Under the pieces are notes generated by a model, which searched no databases, was not told the origin of the DNA, and was given only the letters and a program-made list of their open reading frames with translations. From a virus, in IMG/VR virus record IMGVR_UViG_3300028800_000048, positions 1 to 37,695 of that record: a stretch of DNA of 37,695 bases; one strand, 5' to 3'. The position numbers were made by a program, and so were the translations under genes. Positions 5,790-13,371 of the stretch are shown in pieces. Numbering within the stretch: the stretch's first letter is position 1; each line of letters opens with the position of its first letter.

Positions 5790-7235
5790 ATGTCAAATAT
5801 AATACAATTTAAATCTGGTGGTGGCGGCGGTGGTGGCATAACGAGTATAACCGGGGATACCGGTGGTGCTTTAACTAATAGTAATATTAATATTATAACA
5901 AATCTGGCATTTGATGGAGCTGGCGCTACGGTTTCATTCGATGGTACAGGAAATACAAATTTAACTCTTCATGTGACTGACACCAATGCTAATACTCTCA
6001 TTGGTCAGAGATCTGGAGGCTTTGCCTTGGCTGGAGGGTATGAGAACACCGCACTTGGTAGATTTTCTGCAGCGTCTTTAACGACAGGATATGAAAACGT
6101 TGCCGTTGGAGCAGTTGCGGGTACCGGAGGTGGTGCAACTACTTTAGGCGCTCTCCAAGATGGCAATAATAATATAGCGATTGGCGCCTCGGCCTTAGGT
6201 AGGTTGGTAAGCGGGACAGATAATATTGTCGTTGGTTCTCAAAAAGCAGGTTATAATTTCACCTCGACCGAATCCTATAATATCATTTTAGGTGAATGTC
6301 TCGGCACCAACGGAGAAAGCCAAGTCATGAGGCTTGGTAATGATGGCACTATAGGTTCAGCTACGCTTAATACTTATATTGCAGCATGTTATTCAAACCC
6401 AGGAACTAATAATACCTTTGTTGGAGCATTGTCGGGTAATCTGACCCTATCTGGTGACCATAATACTGCTGTAGGTTATAACGCTCAAACAGGTATAACT
6501 TCGGGGACATATAACGTAGCAATTGGTGCACTTGCCCAAAATGCTGGAGCTTTGAGCGGAAGTTTAAACGTCGCTATAGGTGGCAATGCTCAGCCTAATA
6601 TATCTTCGGGGACGAGAAATATGTCTATGGGTACTTCAGCTCATGGTAACCTTACAACGGGAACCAATAACGTAGCTATGGGTGATGCTGCTATGGACGG
6701 CATATTTACCGGTTCATATAACGTGGCAATCGGATCTTCAGCTGGAAACAATTGTATTACGGGAGCAGAATCCAGCAATATTTATATTAACTCACCAGGC
6801 GGAAATAACGAGTCCAATACTTTAAGAATTGGTAACGGCAGCGGTACAGGTAATCAGCAATTAGCGGCCGCATTTATCAATGGTATATCAGGTGTTACCG
6901 TTACCGGTGCAGCTGTTTTATGTGCAACAGATGGTCAACTAGGTACTATATCATCGTCAAGGGTACTTAAAGAAAATATCCAAGAAATGGGTTCGTTTAG
7001 TGAATCTATATACAAATTAAAACCAGTAACCTTTACCTTTAAAGCTAACCCTGAAATGGGTCAACATTGGGGACTAATTGCTGAAGAAGTGCACGATGAT
7101 ATGCCAGATCTCTGTCTTTATGACGAAGATAACCAACCAGCCTCAGTTAAGTATCATGATCTTCCTGCGTTGCTCTTAAACGAGATCCAGAAACTTCGCA
7201 AAGAAGTGAATGAACTGAAAGCGAGATTAGCATGA
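5790..7235 (+). CDS. Tail fibre with YadA-like beta-roll repeats and a C-terminal S74 chaperone-peptidase, 481 aa
   Basis: ATG 5790 follows AGGAGAAATT. A run of seven glycines at about 10-16 is followed by a Thr/Asn-rich shaft. Residues about 85-330 carry repeats of the type YENVAVG / NNIAIGASA / YNVAIG, typical of left-handed beta-roll heads of trimeric YadA-like adhesins. Residues about 388-481 form a peptidase S74 (intramolecular chaperone) domain: S389 and K394 in SSSRVLKENI match the Ser-Lys dyad spacing (S then K five residues later), followed by GLIAEEVHDDMPD and a C-terminal coiled coil. In this family the domain drives trimer folding and then cleaves itself off before the serine. It overlaps the next fibre gene by 4 bp. 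Confidence 0.88.
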   Translation: MSNIIQFKSGGGGGGGITSITGDTGGALTNSNINIITNLAFDGAGATVSFDGTGNTNLTLHVTDTNANTLIGQRSGGFALAGGYENTALGRFSAASLTTGYENVAVGAVAGTGGGATTLGALQDGNNNIAIGASALGRLVSGTDNIVVGSQKAGYNFTSTESYNIILGECLGTNGESQVMRLGNDGTIGSATLNTYIAACYSNPGTNNTFVGALSGNLTLSGDHNTAVGYNAQTGITSGTYNVAIGALAQNAGALSGSLNVAIGGNAQPNISSGTRNMSMGTSAHGNLTTGTNNVAMGDAAMDGIFTGSYNVAIGSSAGNNCITGAESSNIYINSPGGNNESNTLRIGNGSGTGNQQLAAAFINGISGVTVTGAAVLCATDGQLGTISSSRVLKENIQEMGSFSESIYKLKPVTFTFKANPEMGQHWGLIAEEVHDDMPDLCLYDEDNQPASVKYHDLPALLLNEIQKLRKEVNELKARLA

Positions 7236-8803
7236 GCATCGGACATGTAACAAGCAATCCTTTCCGTCTAAGTAATGACGGACCGATAGCACAAAATCCA
7301 CCTAATTTTTTTGTAAATCGTAAAAGAAGACCAACTACAACCGATTGGCAGAACTTTGATCTTGGCGATCTATGGATGTATGCACCTCCAGCGCCATCCA
7401 ATGTCCAGGAGATCTGGGTACTCGTAAGTCTTTTTAATAACATTGGCAAATGGGTTCTCCTTACTAATGGATCTGGACCAGTACTCTCTCTTTCAGGCAA
7501 TACCGGTTCCAACCCCGTGTTTCCAATAGCTGGAAACATCAAAGTGTTTGGCGACGGCGTTACGATCAATATCTCAGGCGATGGGGTTAATACGCTTACC
7601 GCTTCAACGACGGGCATTATTGCCACAGAATACGTCGAAGATGTGGGTACAGCTGCACCAGCTGCGGGCATCCTGAACGTCATCGGTGGTCAATCTGCTG
7701 GTGGAGTAGCTATAAATATGAACACGATAGGTTCAGGTAATACAGTCAAAGTTTGTTTAAACAATTCAATCAGTCAACCAAAAACCAATTCAAGTGGAAC
7801 AACGGGTGTTTATTCATTGGGTTCTACCGGTGGTGTTACTGACAGATTCATGCATAATTATGGAACAAACAACACATTTGTTGGATATCAAGCGGGGAAC
7901 CTTACCTTAACCGTAGGTTCTGCAGTATCTAATACTTGTTTTGGTTTGATGACTGGTAATGCATTAACAACGGGTTCTGATAATACTCTTGTAGGTTGGG
8001 GAACTGGTGCTGTGATTACTACGGGACAATATAATACGGCTGTGGGAGATGGAGTATTAGCAACAACATTTACAACGGGGAGTTATAACGTTGGAGTTGG
8101 ACACCAAGTATTCTCTACACCTGGACTTGGCTTAGCTACTGGATCATATAATATTGCAGTTGGTGCTGATGCCGGCTCAGATTATACAGCAGCTGAAAGC
8201 CATAATATATTACTGAATAATCTTGGAACTCCAGGCGAGTCAAATACACTTCGAGTTGGGCAATCTACGGGAACTGGTATACAACAATTAAATGCGGCCT
8301 ATGTGCAAGGTATTTACAACATCGATGTTGGGGCTACTAACTTACCAGTCATTATAGATAATACTGGTAAACTGGGAACAGGAACTGGTGGAGTGCCATT
8401 TTATAGTACGGGCACCTTTACTCCTACTTTAACATTTGGGGGGACCCCAATTACTTCGTATACTGATCGTGCCGGCAAATACACAAAAATTGGCAATTTA
8501 GTTTATGTAAGCGTAACCATAACGGTGAATGTTCTGGGAGCAGGTGTTGGTACCAACTTAATATCGGGACTACCCTATGTTGTTACTGCAGCAACTCCGC
8601 CATTTAGTGATGGTGTAATGAGTATAGGAGCGGCGATAACATTTTCAGCAGGATATACGATGAGCCATGCATTATTTGCACCAGGAACAAGTAATATTGG
8701 TTTGTTTCAAGATGGAAGTGGTGTTTCAACTACCGCATTTACCAACACTAATTTTGCCAATGGATCATCATTTACTGTTTTTGGATCATATTTTATATCT
8801 TAA
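7232..8803 (+). CDS. Tail fibre with beta-roll repeats and an alternative C-terminal domain, 523 aa
   Basis: Starts in an ATGA overlap with the S74 fibre. The N-terminus has the attachment-like module (RPTTTDWQNFDLGDLWMY ... KWVLLTNG) also found in the fibre at 3941. Next comes a module resembling the shaft start of the S74 fibre, then YadA-like repeats (NNTFVGYQAG, YNTAVGDGV, YNIAVGADAG). A segment (ESHNILLNN..GESNTLRVGQSTGTG) closely parallels the S74 fibre. After GKLGTG the sequence changes: instead of S74 it has about 130 residues beginning STGTFTPTLTFGG and YTKIGNLVYV, a beta-sandwich type common at fibre tips. The pair probably gives the virion two related fibres of different tip specificity. 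Confidence 0.85.
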   Translation: MSIGHVTSNPFRLSNDGPIAQNPPNFFVNRKRRPTTTDWQNFDLGDLWMYAPPAPSNVQEIWVLVSLFNNIGKWVLLTNGSGPVLSLSGNTGSNPVFPIAGNIKVFGDGVTINISGDGVNTLTASTTGIIATEYVEDVGTAAPAAGILNVIGGQSAGGVAINMNTIGSGNTVKVCLNNSISQPKTNSSGTTGVYSLGSTGGVTDRFMHNYGTNNTFVGYQAGNLTLTVGSAVSNTCFGLMTGNALTTGSDNTLVGWGTGAVITTGQYNTAVGDGVLATTFTTGSYNVGVGHQVFSTPGLGLATGSYNIAVGADAGSDYTAAESHNILLNNLGTPGESNTLRVGQSTGTGIQQLNAAYVQGIYNIDVGATNLPVIIDNTGKLGTGTGGVPFYSTGTFTPTLTFGGTPITSYTDRAGKYTKIGNLVYVSVTITVNVLGAGVGTNLISGLPYVVTAATPPFSDGVMSIGAAITFSAGYTMSHALFAPGTSNIGLFQDGSGVSTTAFTNTNFANGSSFTVFGSYFIS

Positions 8804-8847
8804 AGATGAAATTAATTTATACATACGGATAACTTGAAGGAGAAAGC

Positions 8848-8949
8848 ATGGTTATAACAACAAACATACTTATATTGGCTGGCGTGGCAGTAGCTGTTAT
8901 CGGGTTTTTGGTAGTAAGGTATTTTATTACTGACGAAACCAAAAAATAA
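8848..8949 (+). CDS. Single-span membrane peptide, 33 aa
   Basis: ATG 8848 has a strong AAGGAG site 7 bp upstream. After MVITT come about 20 hydrophobic residues (NILILAGVAVAVIGFLVV) and a charged tail (RYFITDETKK). It is the last gene of the fibre module, just before a terminator. Size and topology fit a small holin-like or accessory lysis peptide; the function is inferred only from shape and place. Confidence 0.6.
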   Translation: MVITTNILILAGVAVAVIGFLVVRYFITDETKK

Positions 8950-8971
8950 CAAACGATAGATGATAGATAAG

Positions 8972-9000
8972 ATTAAGGAGGGGTATTACCCCTCCTTAAT
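8972..9000. terminator. Bidirectional terminator between converging operons
   Basis: A perfect 12-bp stem ATTAAGGAGGGG/CCCCTCCTTAAT (8972-8983 with 8989-9000) closes a 5-nt loop. It sits where the plus-strand fibre operon meets the minus-strand recombination operon, and A/T bases at the stem feet give partial U tracts in both directions. The stop codon of the minus-strand gene at 8996 lies within the stem. Confidence 0.75.
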
Positions 9001-9166
9001 TATAGTACATAACGGTGTGTAGAATTCTCAGGAGTAGTAGTACCACTACTGAGTTCAATTTAATGATGTGGTAGCCCATCAAGTCGAGCGTTAAATAAAG
9101 CACGGCATAGAGAACGGCAAACCAGTTAAATCCTGCTTCAATCTTTGGTATTATAGGGGTCATCAT
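8996..9166 (-). CDS. Two-span small membrane protein, 56 aa
   Basis: The minus-strand frame starts at tandem ATGs (9166 or 9163) and runs to a TAA at 8998-8996. Two hydrophobic stretches (NWFAVLYAVLYLTLDLMGY and LNSVVVLLLLRILHTVMYY) are separated by a short IIK linker. It overlaps the end of the upstream gene by 29 bp. Its stop is within the bidirectional terminator, as expected for the last gene of an operon. Two-span proteins of this size include many holins, so this is a lysis candidate, but an early-type operon is an unusual place for one. Confidence 0.55.
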   Translation of the reverse strand: MMTPIIPKIEAGFNWFAVLYAVLYLTLDLMGYHIIKLNSVVVLLLLRILHTVMYYN

Positions 9167-9338
9167 TTTTGTATCTCAAGCTTATTGAATAATTGGTTTT
9201 TGGGTAGTGAGGATCATGGAGCATGAAAGCAATATAGCTTAAAAAAAGAACCACATAGAGCTCAAAAACATTAATGCCTCCAAATTTGCAACCTATATAT
9301 ATTAATGCGGTAAGAAAAGCGCAGCCAAGAGCGGTCAT
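9138..9338 (-). CDS. Two-span small membrane protein, 66 aa
   Basis: I chose ATG 9338 because it overlaps (ATGA) the stop of a 26-codon frame that has the ribosome site. A TTG at 9359 would add seven residues. Residues 1-15 (TALGCAFLTALIYIG) and 22-40 (FELYVVLFLSYIAFMLH) are hydrophobic; the C-terminal half is polar and charged. Together with the gene at 8996 it forms a pair of small membrane proteins at the end of the recombination operon. A holin/antiholin role is possible but unsupported by any specific motif. Confidence 0.55.
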   Translation of the reverse strand: MTALGCAFLTALIYIGCKFGGINVFELYVVLFLSYIAFMLHDPHYPKTNYSISLRYKNDDPYNTKD

Positions 9339-9415
9339 AATAGATTCTTTCTGTAACAAGTATTGCTCAAAACCCTGTAGTAAATTAACATCGATAGTAG
9401 TAAATGCTGCTTCAT
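9335..9415 (-). CDS. Possible 26-aa leader peptide
   Basis: ATG 9415 has a strong AAAGGAG upstream (14 bp spacing, somewhat long). The frame encodes a hydrophobic/basic 26-mer beginning MKQHLLLSMLIYYRVL and ends in TGA overlapping the ATG of the next gene. It may couple translation of the membrane protein at 9338, which has no good site of its own. Confidence 0.3.
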   Translation of the reverse strand: MKQHLLLSMLIYYRVLSNTCYRKNLL

Positions 9416-9438
9416 TTATTTATTACTCTCCTTTCCCT

Positions 9439-9462
9439 CGTCAGTGTTTCCACCACTGGCGG
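9439..9462 (-). other. Hairpin after the Bet gene
   Basis: CAGTG/CACTG (9442-9446 with 9453-9457), with partial pairing beyond it, lies between the Bet stop and the small membrane genes. No U tract follows on the minus strand, so it is more likely a processing or attenuation element than a strong terminator. Confidence 0.3.
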
Positions 9463-9479
9463 GGTTATAAGACACAAAT

Positions 9480-10268
9480 TTATAATTCAGGTGGTTTCAC
9501 CTTACTCTCTGCGGCTACAATTGCCCTAATTCTATCCTTAGCCGCCCGGTAATCATTCCTCTTAATTGCGGCAAATGTTTTAGCTGGGAGCTTGTTCAAG
9601 ATGCTTTCAGCTATCTTGGGAAACCCAACCAATTCAGCTTCAATCTCAGCAATCTCATGGGGCAACAAATATTCAGTTGTTTCAGGCTCACTCAATATAG
9701 GTTCTTTAAGCAATTCCTTGCTCAAGTTCACTTCCTCTTCTTCATGACCCAGTTCTTCAGAGGTACCAATACCACTGATCGCAAATGCGCGCTTCAATGC
9801 CATTGACTCTGCTACTTTAAGTATCATGGCGTTCGGGTAAGAAAGCCAAATATCTCTGCCTTTATTGTAATCCTTAAAGCTGACAAAGATTGAGACTGAT
9901 TTGGAGATATCTTTTCTGAAAACGTTACAATAAGCGCCTCTAAGCTGCGTTTTATCGAATTCCATATGAGCATCCCCATACTCAAGTAAAAAGCTGCCAT
10001 CGTTGCGTTTTGTAAGCTTATCGCCTACATATACCGCGTCCCCTTCCATGCCATCAAAGTTAGGATGAGACTGAGCTATTTTAAGATAGCCATCACGAGA
10101 AGTAAAGATTGAGGGTTTCTTGCCGGTAGCATATTTAATGAAATAAATTTCTTTTTTCAGCGGGTCTAAATTATATTGATTTGCAAGATATATGAATTCT
10201 TGAAATTCTTCATTGGTAGAATTTGGTGCACAAATTTTGCGAATCATATCTAAATTTTTATCAACCAT
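9480..10268 (-). CDS. bet: Phage Bet/RecT-family single-strand annealing protein, 262 aa
   Basis: The N-terminal 190 residues fit the Bet (lambda beta, RecT superfamily) pattern: KICAPNSTNEEFQEFIYLAN, then NLDPLKKEIYFIKY, then SIFTSRDGYLKIAQ, later KDYNKGRDIWLSYPNAMILKVAE and ALKRAFAISG. These proteins form rings or filaments on single-stranded DNA and anneal complementary strands during phage recombination and replication. The C-terminal 70 residues are acidic and then helical and basic, and are variable in the family. The start overlaps the upstream gene by 8 bp. No partner exonuclease (lambda exo type) was seen nearby. Instead, the operon contains a ComM-like ATPase. Confidence 0.9.
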   Translation of the reverse strand: MVDKNLDMIRKICAPNSTNEEFQEFIYLANQYNLDPLKKEIYFIKYATGKKPSIFTSRDGYLKIAQSHPNFDGMEGDAVYVGDKLTKRNDGSFLLEYGDAHMEFDKTQLRGAYCNVFRKDISKSVSIFVSFKDYNKGRDIWLSYPNAMILKVAESMALKRAFAISGIGTSEELGHEEEEVNLSKELLKEPILSEPETTEYLLPHEIAEIEAELVGFPKIAESILNKLPAKTFAAIKRNDYRAAKDRIRAIVAAESKVKPPEL

Positions 10269-10542
10269 TTTTGTTCTCTTTCTTAGGAATTTCTAAAGGA
10301 ATTTTGGAGAAATTAAAGATTTCGCAGTAGGCATCAAATGTTGGTTTATATTTTACCGCTAATTCTATAATGTTCCCGAGAAGTTGAATAACCTCTTCTA
10401 TATTGTGTTTATGCTCATCGGTTAAATTACCATCAGGTGACATTTGTGCTTTAAATTGTGTTTCATTTTCACCTAATTCTTTTGCATATTCATGAATTTG
10501 AATAATTAATTCCATTGATTTTGAATCTTTAATTTCCTTCAA
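10261..10542 (-). CDS. Hypothetical acidic helical protein, 93 aa
   Basis: It overlaps the gene before it by 14 bp and Bet by 8 bp, so it belongs to the same transcript. It is mostly helical (KSMELIIQIHEYAKELGENE and EEVIQLLGNIIELAVKY) with a Lys-rich tail. No family recognised. Placement directly before Bet suggests a recombination or single-strand DNA accessory role, but this is inference. Confidence 0.65.
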   Translation of the reverse strand: MKEIKDSKSMELIIQIHEYAKELGENETQFKAQMSPDGNLTDEHKHNIEEVIQLLGNIIELAVKYKPTFDAYCEIFNFSKIPLEIPKKENKNG

Positions 10543-10744
10543 TTTCTGCTCCTTCAGTAAAATATTCTTGTAAAAATCTTTCTCTCATTTCATCGGCTAC
10601 TTTGAATGTTAAAGAATCTGGATGATTTCCTAATTCAATCCATTGTTTAACAAACCCGGATGCAAATTGCGTATAACATTTCAGAAAAAGTAACAAACTA
10701 TCGCGATCAAAATTATATGAATCTGTTTTCATTTGAGGCTCCAT
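10529..10744 (-). CDS. Hypothetical small protein, 71 aa
   Basis: This frame overlaps both neighbours (16 bp upstream, 14 bp downstream), typical of compact phage operons. It has a helix-rich composition with FLKCYTQFASGFVKQWIELG in the middle and an acidic C-terminus. No family recognised. Confidence 0.6.
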   Translation of the reverse strand: MEPQMKTDSYNFDRDSLLLFLKCYTQFASGFVKQWIELGNHPDSLTFKVADEMRERFLQEYFTEGAEIEGN

Positions 10745-11334
10745 TCTCCAAATTCATTCTCTTCTATTTTATTTTCTAAAGCAAGACCAGCGACAATCTC
10801 GAGGAGCTCTTTTGGATTCATTTTGACGTGAGCCATAAGATCTTCAATAGTTATGCCATTTTTGCAAAGGTCCATTATTTGATTTTGATAATCCGCAAAT
10901 TCAACATCAGTTTTATCAATTTCCTTTGGCGCTAATCTATATTTGTTATTGAGTTGCTTAATAAACTGACAACGATCGAATACTTTCTTGGTGATGATAG
11001 GCGGATATATGTGGGGATATTCTTTTCCTTCCCATACAATGATTCCCATGTAGAATTTATTAGCAATAATGCGCGCCACTAAACTTCTATGCATTGTAAT
11101 AGCATATTTATTATTAATATATGCCGTTAAGGTAGTAAGACTGTGGCCACCAAGACTAAAAGTATTAAAGATGTCTTGCACAATGGCTGCTTGATCATGA
11201 TTGATACTTACGGCACCTTTTTTGTGATATTTAGTTCTTTGAACAACCTTTTCGACTTTATAACCAAAGGGATATGTAGTTAACCATTGCCCGCGCTCAA
11301 GTTTCAGTTGTTTCCAATAATTAGATTTTGACAT
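10729..11334 (-). CDS. Stand-alone 'Recombinase' domain of large serine recombinases, 201 aa, catalytic domain absent
   Basis: Residues about 20-130 match the Recombinase domain (Pfam PF07508) that follows the catalytic domain in large serine recombinases: PFGYKVEK, DQAAIVQDIFNTFSLGGHSL, then RSLVARIIANKFYMGIIVWEGK and the PPIITKKVFDRCQFI segment. The N-terminal resolvase domain with the active serine is missing, and the upstream sequence is the ComM gene, so this is not a simple frame break. Residues about 150-201 resemble a small winged-helix (GITIEDLMAHVKMNPKELLE). It may bind DNA and regulate or target other recombination proteins. It overlaps ComM by 14 bp and is co-transcribed with Bet. 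Confidence 0.78.
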   Translation of the reverse strand: MSKSNYWKQLKLERGQWLTTYPFGYKVEKVVQRTKYHKKGAVSINHDQAAIVQDIFNTFSLGGHSLTTLTAYINNKYAITMHRSLVARIIANKFYMGIIVWEGKEYPHIYPPIITKKVFDRCQFIKQLNNKYRLAPKEIDKTDVEFADYQNQIMDLCKNGITIEDLMAHVKMNPKELLEIVAGLALENKIEENEFGEWSLK

Positions 11335-12847
11335 CGAATCTCCTTACAAATTTATCAAATGAACGATAAGACAACGCTTCTTGAATATGGGGTATTTCTA
11401 TGTAGTCATAATGATCTATGTCTGCAATGGTACGAGCCACCTTTACAATCTTATGGTAAGAGCGCATAGAAAGATCAAGAGCTTCAAACGACTCACGTAT
11501 GTAATCTTTGGCATCGCTTTTCATGGCGCAGTATTTCTCAACATTACTTCCCTGGAGCTTGCCATTGTAATTACCTTTCGTGTTGCGGGTGTTTTGTCGC
11601 GTTATTGCTTCGTTTACCCGGATAGCAATATCAGCTGAAGATTCCCGTTTTTCAGTATCAATGACCTCAGAATTGGTAGATTTAACATGAAACTGAAGAT
11701 CTATGCGATCCAGGATAGGACCAGATATTCTCGATAGATATGATTTAATTTGGAAAGCGGCACAGCTGCATTTATTTTTATCTCCCAAATAACCACAAGG
11801 ACACGGATTAAGCGAAGCAATAAGAATAAACGATGCTGGATAAGTCACCGAGTAATTAGAGCGCTTAATATGTACTTTCTGCTCTTCTAGTATCTCACGC
11901 AGGCCTTCGATGCAGTTCGCTTTAAACTGCGGAAACTCATCAAGAAACAGAACTCCATGGTGAGCTAAGCTTACTTCGCCTACGCTGGGAGTAATTCCGC
12001 CACCAAGTAAACCGACCGGGCTCACCGTGTGGTGAGGGCGCCTGAGGGGCGATTTGGTCATGGGTAGATTATGCTTGAGCATGCCGGCAGCTGAATAGAT
12101 ACGAGTGGCTTCAATGATTTCTTCTTTATTGAGTGGTGGCAAGATGGAGGTAATACGCTGGCTGAGCATGGTTTTACCTGATCCTGGTGCTCCATAAAAG
12201 AGAATATTATGTTTACCAGCAGCAGCAATCTCGAGAACCCGTTTGGCCTGTACTTGGCCATAGATTTCATTGAGGTCGCCTGTCTCTAATTCTTGAGATT
12301 TAATGAGCGTTATTGGCTTCAATTTCTCAATATGATCAACGTTTAATAGTTGGTTGATGTGAGATATGGTATAGATGTTTTCTTGATTCAACAGCGAGCA
12401 TTCGTTGCCATTGGCGGTGGGTATAATGAGTTTCTTGCCCTTAAGCTTATTGAGAGACAAGGCAAGCGAGATACTATTTTTTATGGGATGCACTTCGCCT
12501 GAAAGGGAAAGTTCTCCAACAAGAATGGCATCTTGCAGAAATGCTTTGGTCTTATCATTGAGAATGTTGTTTTCCTGCAGGATGGCAACAGCCAAGGGCA
12601 GATCATAAAGCGCCCCATCCTTAAGGGTGTCAATGGGAAGCAAATTAATAATATAATGGCCTTCGTTAAGATCAAAATTATTATTGAGGGCGATGCTGAT
12701 CATCTTGTTTTTGAAATCAGCTTTATACTTGGGAGAGATGCCCATGATTGAGAATCGAGTGGTATATTCGCGGATGAAACTTATCTCGCACTCGATGCGC
12801 TTGGGATCTAACCCAAGCAACGAGGCGGTGATGATTTTTATGTTCAT
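11321..12847 (-). CDS. comM: ComM/YifB-family Mg-chelatase-like AAA+ ATPase, 508 aa
   Basis: Full length for the family (about 500 aa). Residues 1-165 form the Lon-protease-like N-terminal domain (DLPLAVAIL, GELSLSGEVHPI). The AAA+ core has Walker A GAPGSGKT (219-226), Walker B VLFLDE (299-304) and RRPHHTVSPVGLLGGG (269-284). The family Cys cluster is NPCPCGY..KCSC (C349, C351, C360, C362) and an arginine-finger region is ILDRIDLQ. The C-terminal Mg_chelatase_C helices follow, with SMRSYHKIVKVARTIAD. In bacteria ComM is a hexameric helicase that promotes branch migration during integration of transforming DNA. In this phage it shares an operon with Bet and a recombinase domain, so a strand-exchange or branch-migration role in phage recombination is likely. 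All motifs look intact. Confidence 0.92.
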   Translation of the reverse strand: MNIKIITASLLGLDPKRIECEISFIREYTTRFSIMGISPKYKADFKNKMISIALNNNFDLNEGHYIINLLPIDTLKDGALYDLPLAVAILQENNILNDKTKAFLQDAILVGELSLSGEVHPIKNSISLALSLNKLKGKKLIIPTANGNECSLLNQENIYTISHINQLLNVDHIEKLKPITLIKSQELETGDLNEIYGQVQAKRVLEIAAAGKHNILFYGAPGSGKTMLSQRITSILPPLNKEEIIEATRIYSAAGMLKHNLPMTKSPLRRPHHTVSPVGLLGGGITPSVGEVSLAHHGVLFLDEFPQFKANCIEGLREILEEQKVHIKRSNYSVTYPASFILIASLNPCPCGYLGDKNKCSCAAFQIKSYLSRISGPILDRIDLQFHVKSTNSEVIDTEKRESSADIAIRVNEAITRQNTRNTKGNYNGKLQGSNVEKYCAMKSDAKDYIRESFEALDLSMRSYHKIVKVARTIADIDHYDYIEIPHIQEALSYRSFDKFVRRFDVKI

Positions 12848-12848
12848 G

Positions 12849-13007
12849 TTAGTACATCCATTTCAGGGCATAAAGCTCTTGCAGTTCCCTGATAGCGTAT
12901 TCTGCTAAGTGCTTATCGCTGGTCAATACTGCTTTGGTATGAAGCTTTTCCAAGGTTTCAATTTGCATGTCTAACTTGGTTGGGATTTTATTGGGATTAT
13001 TGTTCAT
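12849..13007 (-). CDS. Hypothetical small helical protein, 52 aa
   Basis: ATG 13007 overlaps the upstream stop (ATGA), and its stop at 12849 is 1 bp before the ComM start. It reads MNNNPNKIPTKLDMQIETLE... with helical, Leu-rich content throughout. Tight coupling on both sides supports it as real. No family recognised. Confidence 0.6.
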   Translation of the reverse strand: MNNNPNKIPTKLDMQIETLEKLHTKAVLTSDKHLAEYAIRELQELYALKWMY

Positions 13008-13336
13008 GCTTGTATGCTTTTTGATAGATAGTTGAAGATTCTTAATTTTTCGGACAGATATTGCTGTGGCGGACGATTGCTTAGGTAATGGTTAAGCGCT
13101 ATCGTATCGCCAAAAGGAACTTTAGCCCACCATTGTAATGGTTTGAATCCATTGCAGAAATTTTTTATAGCTTTAGAGTCTGCCATGATAGCAGCGACAT
13201 GCGTAGGCTCCATGGCATCTAAGATGACTAAGATCTCAGTCATGGCATCTTCAGTATTGCCATCATTATCTACTGTTTGAATCAGTGCTCTGCAAGCATT
13301 GTACAGTTTTTGGTAATCTTCAATAATTGAATTCAT
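13004..13336 (-). CDS. Hypothetical protein, first gene of the recombination operon, 110 aa
   Basis: The start at 13336 is chosen for its AAGGAAAACC site and because the minus-strand promoter (-10 at 13372-13377) would start transcription inside a longer frame beginning at 13420. The protein (MNSIIEDYQKLYNACRALIQ...) is helical, with a Trp-rich middle (KPLQWWAKVPFGDTIALNHY). It is the first gene of the nine-gene minus-strand operon. No family recognised. Confidence 0.65.
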   Translation of the reverse strand: MNSIIEDYQKLYNACRALIQTVDNDGNTEDAMTEILVILDAMEPTHVAAIMADSKAIKNFCNGFKPLQWWAKVPFGDTIALNHYLSNRPPQQYLSEKLRIFNYLSKSIQA

Positions 13337-13371
13337 GGTTTTCCTTGTGGTTGGTTGTTTATCTGCTATAT

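Noticed and set aside
7147-7683. 178-codon minus-strand frame across the two fibre genes
   Set aside because: It spans the junction of two well-supported plus-strand genes and has no convincing ribosome site or family resemblance.
9274-9552. 92-codon plus-strand frame
   Set aside because: It is antisense to the Bet gene end and the small membrane genes, with no ribosome site. The minus-strand genes overlap coherently.
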